Part shown: one piece after another, positions 6,978 to 20,417 of the stretch
Layout of the letters: every line of letters starts with the position of its first letter
Numbering within the stretch: the stretch's first letter is position 1
Source of the DNA: Candidatus Krumholzibacteriota bacterium
Lineage (GTDB): Bacteria; Krumholzibacteriota; Krumholzibacteriia; JACNKJ01
NCBI GenBank assembly: GCA_016933175.1
Contig: JAFGBK010000038.1
Span: forward strand, 1-33,246
Direction of reading: 5' to 3'
DNA length: 33,246 bases
Translations under genes and position numbers: made by a program
The notes under the pieces: generated by a model
Told to the model about the DNA's origin: nothing
Seen by the model: the letters and a program-made list of their open reading frames with translations, nothing else
Databases searched by the model: none

Positions 6978-7856
6978 TTGTTCCTGGCGACGACCCATGC
7001 CGCCGAGACGGCCGCGGCCGCAGAAGCCGCCGCCGAGCACGGCGAGACGCTCGATCCCCTGAGTCACATCTTCAACTCCGAGTACTGGGAGTTGACCCAC
7101 GGCCTGCGCGTCAACATCCACGATCTGCTGCCGCTGCCGACGCTGCGCCTCGGCGCCCTGGAGATCGACCTGTCGCTCTCCCTGCATGTGGTGATGCTCT
7201 GGGTCGCGGCCCTCTTGCTCTGGCTGCTCCTGGCCGCCGCCGCCCGCCGTGAGGAGGCCCACGTGCCCCGCGGCCGCCTGCGCAACTTCTTCGAGGCCAT
7301 CGTCGTCTTCCTGCGCGACGAGGTGGTCTACAACGTCATGGGCCCCGAGGTCGGCCGCCGCTACATGCCCTTCCTGATGACCCTCTTCTTCTTCATCCTC
7401 TTCAACAACCTGTTGGGTCTGGTGCCGGGCATGGCGGCGGCCACGGGCAACCTCAACGTCACGGGCACCCTGGCCGCCTTCACCCTGGTGATGACCCAGG
7501 GCAGCGGCATCCGCGAGCACGGGCTCGCCGGGCACCTGCGGGGCCTGGTGCCGCCGGGCATGCCGATCCTGCTGGCGCCCGTCATGCTTCCCATCGAGAT
7601 CATGGGCATGTTCACCAAGCCCTTCGCCCTGACGGTGCGGCTGTTCGCCAACATGATCGCCGGCCACATCATCATCCTGGCCTTCTTCGGCCTCATCTTC
7701 AGCCTGAGCCTGAAGTCGATCTACTGGTCGGTGCTGCCCTGGGCGGGGGCCGTGGCCATCAGCGCCTTCGAGATCTTCGTCAGCTTCCTGCAGGCCTTCA
7801 TCTTCGTGTTCCTGTCGACCATCTTCATCCACCAGGCGGTGCATCCCGAGCACTGA
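6978..7856 (+). CDS. atpB: ATP synthase F0 subunit a
   Basis: 292 residues, starting at TTG 6978 nine bases after AAGGAG; no better start exists. The N-terminal 40 residues are Ala/Glu rich and likely periplasmic. The conserved half-channel segment LTVRLFANMIAGH carries the essential Arg221 that faces the c-ring, and FEIFVSFLQAFIFVFLSTIF forms the last helix. The insertion NLNVTGTLAAFTLV is the typical Asn-rich region. Together with subunit c it forms the ion path across the inner membrane. Confidence 0.95.
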   Translation: MFLATTHAAETAAAAEAAAEHGETLDPLSHIFNSEYWELTHGLRVNIHDLLPLPTLRLGALEIDLSLSLHVVMLWVAALLLWLLLAAAARREEAHVPRGRLRNFFEAIVVFLRDEVVYNVMGPEVGRRYMPFLMTLFFFILFNNLLGLVPGMAAATGNLNVTGTLAAFTLVMTQGSGIREHGLAGHLRGLVPPGMPILLAPVMLPIEIMGMFTKPFALTVRLFANMIAGHIIILAFFGLIFSLSLKSIYWSVLPWAGAVAISAFEIFVSFLQAFIFVFLSTIFIHQAVHPEH

Positions 7857-7907
7857 GGAGCGCCGCGACGCGGGCCGAGGCCCGATCAATTCGAGGAGGA
7901 CCGATCG

Positions 7908-8150
7908 ATGCTTCCCTTCTTCGCCTTCTCCACCGCCCATCTGGCCGCCGGGTTCGGCGCCGCCATCGCCGTCATCGGCGCCGGCTACGGCATCGGCAAG
8001 CTGGCCACGTCGGCCATGGAGGGCATCGCCCGCCAGCCCGAGGCGGCCGGCGACATCCGCGGCTCGATGATCCTGGCGGCGGCGCTCATCGAGGGCGTCG
8101 GCCTCTTCGCCCTCGTCGTCTGCATCATCCTCGCGACCAAGGCCGCCTAG
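7908..8150 (+). CDS. atpE: ATP synthase F0 subunit c
   Basis: 80 residues, two helices joined by the polar loop ARQPEA (41-46). The ion-binding carboxylate is Glu62 (ALIEGVGLF). The residue after it is Gly, and the Ser/Thr-Tyr pattern of sodium-binding rings is missing, so a proton-driven ring is the better reading. AGGAGG precedes ATG 7908. Several copies assemble into the rotating ring. Confidence 0.95.
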   Translation: MLPFFAFSTAHLAAGFGAAIAVIGAGYGIGKLATSAMEGIARQPEAAGDIRGSMILAAALIEGVGLFALVVCIILATKAA

Positions 8151-8165
8151 GCGGAGGCGGGCACC

Positions 8166-8735
8166 ATGAACCAGCTCATGACGAGCGGGGCGCCGGTGCT
8201 GCTGGCGGCCGCCGAGCACGCCGAGGCGGCGGGACGCAAGTTCGGCCTGCTGACGCCGGATCCGGGGCTGATCTTCTGGACCGTCGTCACCTTCCTCGGC
8301 CTGCTCTGGCTGCTGCGCAAGACGGCCTGGGGCCCGATCCTCGACGGCCTCGAGCGCCGCGAGGAGACGATCCGCCGCTCGCTGGCCGATGCCGAGCGGG
8401 CGAGCGAAGAGGCCCGCCGCACCATCGCGGAGCAGCAGGCGGCGCTGGCGGAGGCCCGCGACGAGGCCCAGCGCATCATCGAGCGGGGCACCGGCGCGGC
8501 CAAGGCCGCGCAGGAGGACATCCTCGCCCGGGCGCGCACCGAGGCCGGCGAACTCGTCGAGGCGGCCCGCCGGGAGATCCGGTTGGAGACCGAGCGGGTC
8601 CGCGACGAACTGCGCAGCGAGGTCGTCGACCTGAGCCTGACGGTGGCCGGCAAGCTCCTCGAGCGCTCCCTGGGCGACGAGGACCACCGCCGCCTGGCGG
8701 ATGAATTCCTGCGCGAGGTGGGCAAGACGCAATGA
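8166..8735 (+). CDS. atpF: ATP synthase F0 subunit b
   Basis: 189 residues. One membrane helix (about 32-50, GLIFWTVVTFLGLLWLLRK) preceded by about 30 residues, then a long charged coiled coil (58-170) rich in Ala, Glu and Arg, the peripheral stalk. The start GCACCATG is preceded by GGCGGAGGCGGG. The stop overlaps the atpH start (ATGA). Confidence 0.94.
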   Translation: MNQLMTSGAPVLLAAAEHAEAAGRKFGLLTPDPGLIFWTVVTFLGLLWLLRKTAWGPILDGLERREETIRRSLADAERASEEARRTIAEQQAALAEARDEAQRIIERGTGAAKAAQEDILARARTEAGELVEAARREIRLETERVRDELRSEVVDLSLTVAGKLLERSLGDEDHRRLADEFLREVGKTQ

Positions 8736-9286
8736 GGCACGCTGCCATCGCACGGGTCTATGCCGCCGCCCTCCTGGAACTGGCGCGGGAGCGCGGCGAG
8801 CCGGACGCCCTGGCGGCGGACCTGCGCGATCTGCGCGCGGCCCTGGCCGATTCGCCCACGCTGCGCGGCGTGCTGGAGTGCCCCGAGGTGTCGGGCGAGG
8901 CCAAGGACCGCATCCTGGCCGCCGTGGCCGAGGGCGCGCGCACGGAGCTGACTCCGCGCTTCCTGCGGCTGGTCGTGGAGCGACACCGCGAGCCGGCGCT
9001 GCTCGCCATCCTTGAGATGTTCGAGCACCTGCGCGACGTCGAGGCGGGGCGCCTGCGCGGACGCCTGCGCACGGCGCGCCCCCTGGCCGAGGAGGACCGG
9101 CGGCGCCTGGAGGAGGCGCTGGGTCGGAGCACCGGCAGGGAGGTCCGCCTCAGCGTGGAGACCGAGCCGGACCTGCTGGCCGGCCTGGTCCTCCACCTGG
9201 CGGACCGCATGGTCGACGGCAGCCTGCGTTCGCGCCTGGCGCGCCTGCGCGATCGGCTCCTGACCGCAGAACTGGGAAGGGAATGA
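8732..9286 (+). CDS. atpH: ATP synthase F1 subunit delta
   Basis: 184 residues; ATG overlaps the atpF stop. The opening [13 protein letters not shown] matches the delta N-terminal helix, and the C-terminal domain has [25 protein letters not shown], the usual GGxxxxxGDxxxDxSxxxxL-type segment in a degenerate form. It joins the peripheral stalk to the alpha subunits. One base separates it from atpA. Confidence 0.93.
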   Translation: MRHAAIARVYAAALLELARERGEPDALAADLRDLRAALADSPTLRGVLECPEVSGEAKDRILAAVAEGARTELTPRFLRLVVERHREPALLAILEMFEHLRDVEAGRLRGRLRTARPLAEEDRRRLEEALGRSTGREVRLSVETEPDLLAGLVLHLADRMVDGSLRSRLARLRDRLLTAELGRE

Positions 9287-9287
9287 G

Positions 9288-10796
<1,509 letters not shown>

Positions 10797-10803
10797 GGGG
10801 CGC

Positions 10804-11676
10804 ATGGCGACTGCCAAGGACATCAAGAAGCGGATCCGCAGCGTCACCAGCACGCACAAGATCACGCGCACCATGGAGATGGTGGCGACGAGCAAGTTCA
10901 AGCGGGCCGTCGCGCGCGTGAAGGAGGCCCGCCCCTTCAGCGACACGCTGCCCTCGCTCCTCGCCGTCCTGGCCGACGACGAGGAGGAGTGCCGCCACCC
11001 CCTGCTGACGCCGCGCGGTGCGGTGCGTCGCGTCGCGCTTCTGCTGCTGACCACCAACCGCGGCCTCTGCGGCGCCCTGAACACCAGCCTCATCCGCCTC
11101 GCCGGCGACTTCGTCGCCGAGCAGGAGGAGTGGGGCCGCGAGACCGACCTGCACGTCGTCGGCCGCAAGGGCGTGGGCTTCTTCCGCTTCGTCGGTCAGG
11201 AGACGGCCAGTGCGTACACCGAGCTGAGCGACCGGCCGGGCCCGGCGGACGCCCAGCGCTTCGCCGATCAGATGCAGGCGGAGTTCCTGTCCGAGCGGGT
11301 GGACGAGGTCCACGTGGCCTTCCCACGCTTCAAGAACGCCGCGGAGCACCCCGCGACCGTCGAGCGGGTCCTGCCTCTGAATATCACCCGCGAGGAAGAG
11401 GAGCGCAGCGGCACGGTGAAGCACTATCTCTTCGAGCCGGGACCGGACCGGATGCTGGCGGACCTGCTGCCCCTGAGCCTGCGCAACATCTTCCTGCGCT
11501 ACCTGCTGGAGATGGCCGCGAGCGAGCAGGGCGCCCGGCGCACGGCCATGAAGGCCGCCACGGACAGCGCGCGGGAGATGATCGACAGTCTCACCCTGTC
11601 CTACAACAAGGCCCGCCAGGCCCAGATCACCACGGAGCTGTTGGAGGTCGTCAGCGGCGCCGAGGCGCTGAGGTAG
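10804..11676 (+). CDS. atpG: ATP synthase F1 subunit gamma
   Basis: 290 residues. N-terminal helix DIKKRIRSVTSTHKITRTMEMVA, the TTNRGLCGALNTSLI strand, and the C-terminal SYNKARQAQITTELLEVVSGAEAL are canonical. These helices form the rotating shaft. AGGGGGCGC lies before ATG 10804. Thirty bases separate it from atpD. Confidence 0.96.
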   Translation: MATAKDIKKRIRSVTSTHKITRTMEMVATSKFKRAVARVKEARPFSDTLPSLLAVLADDEEECRHPLLTPRGAVRRVALLLLTTNRGLCGALNTSLIRLAGDFVAEQEEWGRETDLHVVGRKGVGFFRFVGQETASAYTELSDRPGPADAQRFADQMQAEFLSERVDEVHVAFPRFKNAAEHPATVERVLPLNITREEEERSGTVKHYLFEPGPDRMLADLLPLSLRNIFLRYLLEMAASEQGARRTAMKAATDSAREMIDSLTLSYNKARQAQITTELLEVVSGAEALR

Positions 11677-13396
<1,720 letters not shown>

Positions 13397-13454
13397 TCCG
13401 CCGCGCGGTGCCGGGCCGAAGTCCGTGCGTGCCGCGCGGGTCGGCGCGGCGATC

Positions 13455-16445
<2,991 letters not shown>

Positions 16446-16579
16446 CGGTGGATCCACCTCGGGCAGGACCTGTGACCAGGATAGCGTAAGTGCCGGCAAT
16501 ATCCAGGATTTTACGCCGTTGCGACCATTGCACTCGCAGCTGCGGCGTGGTTACCTTGACGGCGCGGCAAGGCGGGGTC

Positions 16580-17446
16580 ATGAGCCAGGAGCTTCCCGAT
16601 TTCAAGGCCCGGCTGGCCGCCCAGCGCGACGCGCTGGGCGAGGACGGCCTCGCCCGCCTCCTCGACGCCGGGCGCGCCCGGGACCTGGCGCCCGTCCTCG
16701 GCGAGGGCGGCGCGCTGATCTTTCCCCACGCCAGCCTGCCCGTCTGCGGCCACCTGACGGCCGCCGTCGTCCACGCCTGCCTGGACTGCGGCGCCGGCAC
16801 GGTGCTGGCCCTGGGCGTCCTGCACGGCCTCACGGCCGAGCTCCGCGAGGCCCGCGAGCGCGTCGCCGCCGGGGGCGATCCCGGCGGCGAACCCCTGCGC
16901 GGCGTCCAGGGGCCGGGCCTGCACGGTCGGCGGGACTGGGAGCGCGAGTTCTCCCTGGACGGCTTCCGCTACCTGTGGGAGGCAGCCGCGGCGCAGCGGG
17001 GATCGGCGCCGCGCCTGGTGCTTCGCTATCCCTTCCTGGCCGGCGGCCGGCCGGCCGACCTGCCGGGGATGGCCGAGCTGGCGGACCTGGCGCGCGGGGC
17101 GGCCGTCGTGGCGACGGCCGATCCTTTCCATCACGGCGTGGGCTACGGGGATGCGCCGGGGGCGTCACTGGCCCCGGAGGCGGGCGGTCTGGCGCTGGCC
17201 CGCCAGCGCATCGTGGAGTCCCTGGCCCTGCTGCGCGCGGGGGACCACGCGGCCTTCGAGCGCCAATGCGTCGCCGTCAAAAGCGACGCCCGCGACACGG
17301 GCCAGGTCCTGCGCCACCTGCGGGGCCCGCTGGCGGGCGAACTCCTCGACCTGGTCGCCGACGACATGTCCGGCCCCTACGGCGCCCCCGCGCCCACCTG
17401 GGTGGCCGGGGCGCTCATCGCCCTGCGCCCGGCCGCCGGATCGTAG
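16580..17446 (+). CDS. MEMO-like protein (AmmeMemoRadiSam system protein B family)
   Basis: 288 residues from ATG 16580, preceded by AAGGCGGGG. The segments LIFPHASLPVCGH (His50) and LALGVLHGL (His82) sit at the same positions as His49 and His81 of human MEMO1, and ATADPFHHGVGYGD matches the conserved [S/A]-x-D-x-x-H-Y/H-G stretch. The metal-binding Cys of MEMO1 (in CGRHP) falls in SDARDTG here, where no Cys is present. The fold is related to class III extradiol dioxygenases. No radical SAM or AMMECR1 partner, the usual neighbours, lies nearby. Family call is moderately secure; function is unknown. Confidence 0.68.
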   Translation: MSQELPDFKARLAAQRDALGEDGLARLLDAGRARDLAPVLGEGGALIFPHASLPVCGHLTAAVVHACLDCGAGTVLALGVLHGLTAELREARERVAAGGDPGGEPLRGVQGPGLHGRRDWEREFSLDGFRYLWEAAAAQRGSAPRLVLRYPFLAGGRPADLPGMAELADLARGAAVVATADPFHHGVGYGDAPGASLAPEAGGLALARQRIVESLALLRAGDHAAFERQCVAVKSDARDTGQVLRHLRGPLAGELLDLVADDMSGPYGAPAPTWVAGALIALRPAAGS

Positions 17447-17478
17447 CGGCCGCCCGCCGCGAGGCCGCGCCGCGGCCG
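17447..17478. terminator. Possible bidirectional terminator hairpin
   Basis: CGGCCGC (17447-17453) and GCGGCCG (17472-17478) pair between two convergent stop codons. No T tract, so weak. Confidence 0.3.
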
Positions 17479-17482
17479 GCGC

Positions 17483-19393
17483 CTAGCGCAGGATGACCAG
17501 ACGGCGGTCCTGACGTCCCCCGGGTCCTTCCCAGCGCAGCACGTAGAGTCCACTCGCAAGGTCCGGCGGCGCGGACCAGTCCAGCTCCCACGCTCCCGCG
17601 TCCCGCGCGGACGCCGCCACGCGCGCCGCGCGCCGGCCGCGCGCGTCGAAGAGCAGGCCGGCGTAGGCGCCCGGCCGGTCCACGCGCAGGCTCAGGCGCA
17701 GGGGGCCGGCGGCCGGCCGCCAGGGGCTGGGCCAGGGCGGCGCCGCCTCGAAGCCCCGCGCGGGGACGGCCACGAGGGGCGGCTCGCCCGCGGCGGGATC
17801 GCCGTCACTCCAGGCGAAGTCGTCGGCGGCGATGAAGCCGCCCGGCCCGCGCGCCCCGTCCCGGATCTCCAGGAAGACGGACAGGCCGCGCAGGGGCCGC
17901 AGGTCCCAGGCCCGCGGCGCCAGGGGCAGGCCCTCGCCGCCGGGGACGCCGGTGCCCGTCCCGCCGGGCGGCGCCGCGCGGTGGAGCAGGGCGCCGTCAC
18001 TGGTCCGGCGAAGGGCGACCCAGCAGGAGTCGGCGTCCCCCGCGCCGCCCAGCAGGAAGTCCAGGCGCTCGCCGGTCACGACGAAGGCCGGCGATAGCAG
18101 CGCGCCGACGGCCGCCGCGCCGAGGGTGTCGCCCACATCGCTGGCCACGTCGCCCGCCACCGAGCGGTAGGCTTCGAAGCTGCTCAGCCAGGAGTGTCCC
18201 CGGTAGCCGCTGGCCGCCGCGCCGCGGGCCGCGGGATTGTCCTCGAAGGTGGGGGCCAGGGCGAAGGGATTGGGCCCCGCCGCGTCCGGCAGGTCCGCCA
18301 CGATCCAGCCGGACAGACCGCCGTCGAAGCCCTGGCGGTCGGTGATGGGAGGCGGCCACAGGCCATCCGCCAGATCGATGGTGTCGAACTGGATGGCGAA
18401 GTTGTAGACGCCCCACTCGTGGTAGTTCTCGTGCCGGCTGAAGATCCGGGCGCCCGCCGCGCAGCCGGGCCACCCCGTGGGGGCCAGGACGGCCCCGGAG
18501 AAGCGGTTGACCTCGGGCGCCGCGCCCTCGTCGATGCGCACGGCGGCGGCCAGGTCCCAGGGCCCGCGCCAGTCCGGAGCCCGGAGGACGCTGGTGCCGT
18601 GGACGCCGCCCCGCGTGACCAGCAGGTACCACCAGGCGCCCGCGCGGACGAGCTGCGGGCTCTCCAGGGCGCCGTCGTCGGGCGCCACGAGCAGGGGACC
18701 CAGGTCGGTGAAGGCCGCTCCGCTGGCCGCCGCCAGGGCCAGGGCGCCGCGCCCGTCCGCCGCGCGCGCCGTGGCCAGCAGGAAGAGGGAGTCGGCGGCG
18801 GCGAAGGCGAAGGGATCGCGGCAATCACCCCAGCCCGCGGCGCTCCAGTCGGCCCAGGCGCCGGGCGTGTAGACGGGATCGGCCTGCATCGTCCAGTCGG
18901 AAAGGTCCGCGCTCCAGGCCAGGCCGATCGACTGGCTCATGGCCCCGGTGACGCCCGTGAAGAGCATGGCCCAGCGCCCGCCGTCGGGCCGCCAGGCGGC
19001 GGGCAGGCTGTCGGCGGGCAGCACCTGGGGCGCCCAGAGGCTGAAGTCGGCGAAGGTCCCCGGCGCCGCCGCCAGCGCGGGCGCCTCGTGGCGCCAGCGG
19101 CGCAGGTCGTCGCTCACGGCGTGGCCCAGGGAGGGGTCGTCGGCATCCGCGAGGCGGCCGCGGATGTGAAAGAGATGGAAGCGCGTGCCGTCGTGGATCA
19201 GGCAGTGGTCCTTGACGCGGTAGCCCCGCTCGATGAAGGCGGGCTGCTCGAAGTCGAAGAGGACCGCGCCGGTGGCCGGGACCCCGGCCGCCGGCAGGAC
19301 GGCGACGGCTGCCGCCAGGACGGCGAGGCGGCGGGCGGCGCAGCGGCGCGGCGCCGCATCTGGTCCCCGGGTGCTGCGGCGGCGCGGCGTCAC
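17483..19393 (-). CDS. Secreted five-bladed beta-propeller, glycosidase-like (GH32/43 style), with sorting domain
   Basis: 636 residues from GTG 19393, which overlaps the stop of the alpha/beta hydrolase (GTGA). Residues 17-43 are a signal peptide (RRCAARRLAVLAAAVAVLPAAG). Residues about 50-340 show the propeller layout of GH32/43 enzymes: Asp62 in VKDHCLIHDG as a possible base, SLWAPQVLP, WGDCRDPF (Asp193), and GALESPQLV (Glu244), each followed by a hydrophobic strand. Residues about 365-545 form a second, sandwich-like region (GWIVADLPD to FIAADDFAW). The last 75 (RLSLRVDRPGAYAGLLF to QDRRLVILR) form the FlgD-type C-terminal domain, used as a secretion/anchoring signal in the FCB group. Substrate cannot be read from sequence; an enzyme without catalytic activity is possible. 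Confidence 0.72.
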   Translation of the reverse strand: MTPRRRSTRGPDAAPRRCAARRLAVLAAAVAVLPAAGVPATGAVLFDFEQPAFIERGYRVKDHCLIHDGTRFHLFHIRGRLADADDPSLGHAVSDDLRRWRHEAPALAAAPGTFADFSLWAPQVLPADSLPAAWRPDGGRWAMLFTGVTGAMSQSIGLAWSADLSDWTMQADPVYTPGAWADWSAAGWGDCRDPFAFAAADSLFLLATARAADGRGALALAAASGAAFTDLGPLLVAPDDGALESPQLVRAGAWWYLLVTRGGVHGTSVLRAPDWRGPWDLAAAVRIDEGAAPEVNRFSGAVLAPTGWPGCAAGARIFSRHENYHEWGVYNFAIQFDTIDLADGLWPPPITDRQGFDGGLSGWIVADLPDAAGPNPFALAPTFEDNPAARGAAASGYRGHSWLSSFEAYRSVAGDVASDVGDTLGAAAVGALLSPAFVVTGERLDFLLGGAGDADSCWVALRRTSDGALLHRAAPPGGTGTGVPGGEGLPLAPRAWDLRPLRGLSVFLEIRDGARGPGGFIAADDFAWSDGDPAAGEPPLVAVPARGFEAAPPWPSPWRPAAGPLRLSLRVDRPGAYAGLLFDARGRRAARVAASARDAGAWELDWSAPPDLASGLYVLRWEGPGGRQDRRLVILR

Positions 19394-20223
19394 GGCCGCC
19401 CTTCCCCGACCGCCAGGACCGAATCCACGAACTCGCGCAGGACGCCGTAGAAGGCCGCGGGCGCGTCCACCATGACGCCGTGGCCGGCGTCGGGGAAGAC
19501 GCGCACGGCTTCGCCGCGCGCGGCCAGGAGCGCCCGCGTTCCGGCCGGGCAGGTTCCCCCCAGGCAGAAGAGCCGGGGAATCGCGAGTGCGAGGTAGCGC
19601 GCGGCGAACTCGCCGGGGCCCGTCCCGGCGTCCGGCTGCGTGCGCGCGGCCAGTTCGCGGGCAGCGCGCAGGAAGGCCGCCGGCGCGCAGCGCACCAGGG
19701 ACTCGTAGTAGCGGCGGTTGGAAACGTGCTGCGCCATCGAGCGCCGCCAGGAGGACTCGCGCCGCAGGCGGGCGAACCAGGCCGGGAAGCGGCCCCCGGC
19801 GTCGGCGGCCACGGCCCGGCCGGAAAGGAAGAGGTCCGCCTCGGTCAGGTTGCCCTCCACGTTGACGAGGCCGCGGACGCGGGGATCCGCGGCGGCAAGC
19901 AGTGTCGCCACGGCGCCGCCGAGGGAGTGCCCGGCGAGGATGACGGCCCCCGCGGCGCGCGCGTCGAGCAGGCGACGCAGGGCGGCGACGTAATCGTCGA
20001 GGCCGATGCCCGCCGGCGCGAGGCCCGCGCTGTCGCCGTGGCCGGGCATGTCCGGCGCGAGGAGGCGCAGGCCGGCCAGGCGCGCATCGCCGAAGGCCTC
20101 GGCGAAGGCGCGGCCGGAATCGCCCAGACCGTGGAGCAGGAGCAGCGTCGCGCGCGGGCCGCCGGGTCCTGCCTCGCGCAGGGCGAAGATGGCCGCGCCG
20201 GTCTCGAAGCGATTCGTCGCCAT
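19390..20223 (-). CDS. Alpha/beta-hydrolase
   Basis: 277 residues from ATG 20223 with GAGGTGAGG just before. Oxyanion motif LLLLHGLGDSG (27-37), APDMPGHGDS, nucleophile elbow GHSLGG (98-103, Ser100), and the catalytic His in PDAGHGVMVD near the C-terminus. No signal peptide, so cytoplasmic. It is coupled by overlap to the secreted propeller downstream. The family covers esterases, lipases and haloperoxidase-like enzymes; the substrate is not predictable here. Confidence 0.88.
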   Translation of the reverse strand: MATNRFETGAAIFALREAGPGGPRATLLLLHGLGDSGRAFAEAFGDARLAGLRLLAPDMPGHGDSAGLAPAGIGLDDYVAALRRLLDARAAGAVILAGHSLGGAVATLLAAADPRVRGLVNVEGNLTEADLFLSGRAVAADAGGRFPAWFARLRRESSWRRSMAQHVSNRRYYESLVRCAPAAFLRAARELAARTQPDAGTGPGEFAARYLALAIPRLFCLGGTCPAGTRALLAARGEAVRVFPDAGHGVMVDAPAAFYGVLREFVDSVLAVGEGRP

Positions 20224-20359
20224 GCCTCACCTCGCCCGGCGCAGGAACGGCGCCATCCGGGCCGGTCCCAGCTTCCCAGCTTCGCACCGGCCTGGCAAGG
20301 GCCGCATGGGACGGGGTCCGCGATGCCGCAGCCGGCAACGGCGCACCGCCGCCGGGCGC

Positions 20360-20394
20360 CAAAGAGAAACGCCGGGGCGCGGGCCCCGGCGTTT
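20360..20394 (-). terminator. Rho-independent terminator of the secreted protease gene
   Basis: AAACGCCGGGGC and GCCCCGGCGTTT form 12 perfect pairs around a four-base loop, followed on the minus strand by CTCTTT. It lies 24 bases after the stop at 20418. Confidence 0.78.
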
Positions 20395-20417
20395 CCGTTC
20401 GGTGAGGGATCGCGGCG

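Noticed and set aside
7908-8150. Sodium-binding c-ring
   Set aside because: The residue after Glu62 is Gly, and the Ser/Thr and Tyr ligands of sodium rings are not found.
13397-13454. CCGCGCGG repeats between atpC and the kinase as a bidirectional terminator
   Set aside because: The eight-base arms are self-complementary with a 26-base loop and no T tract, so chance in GC-rich DNA is likely.
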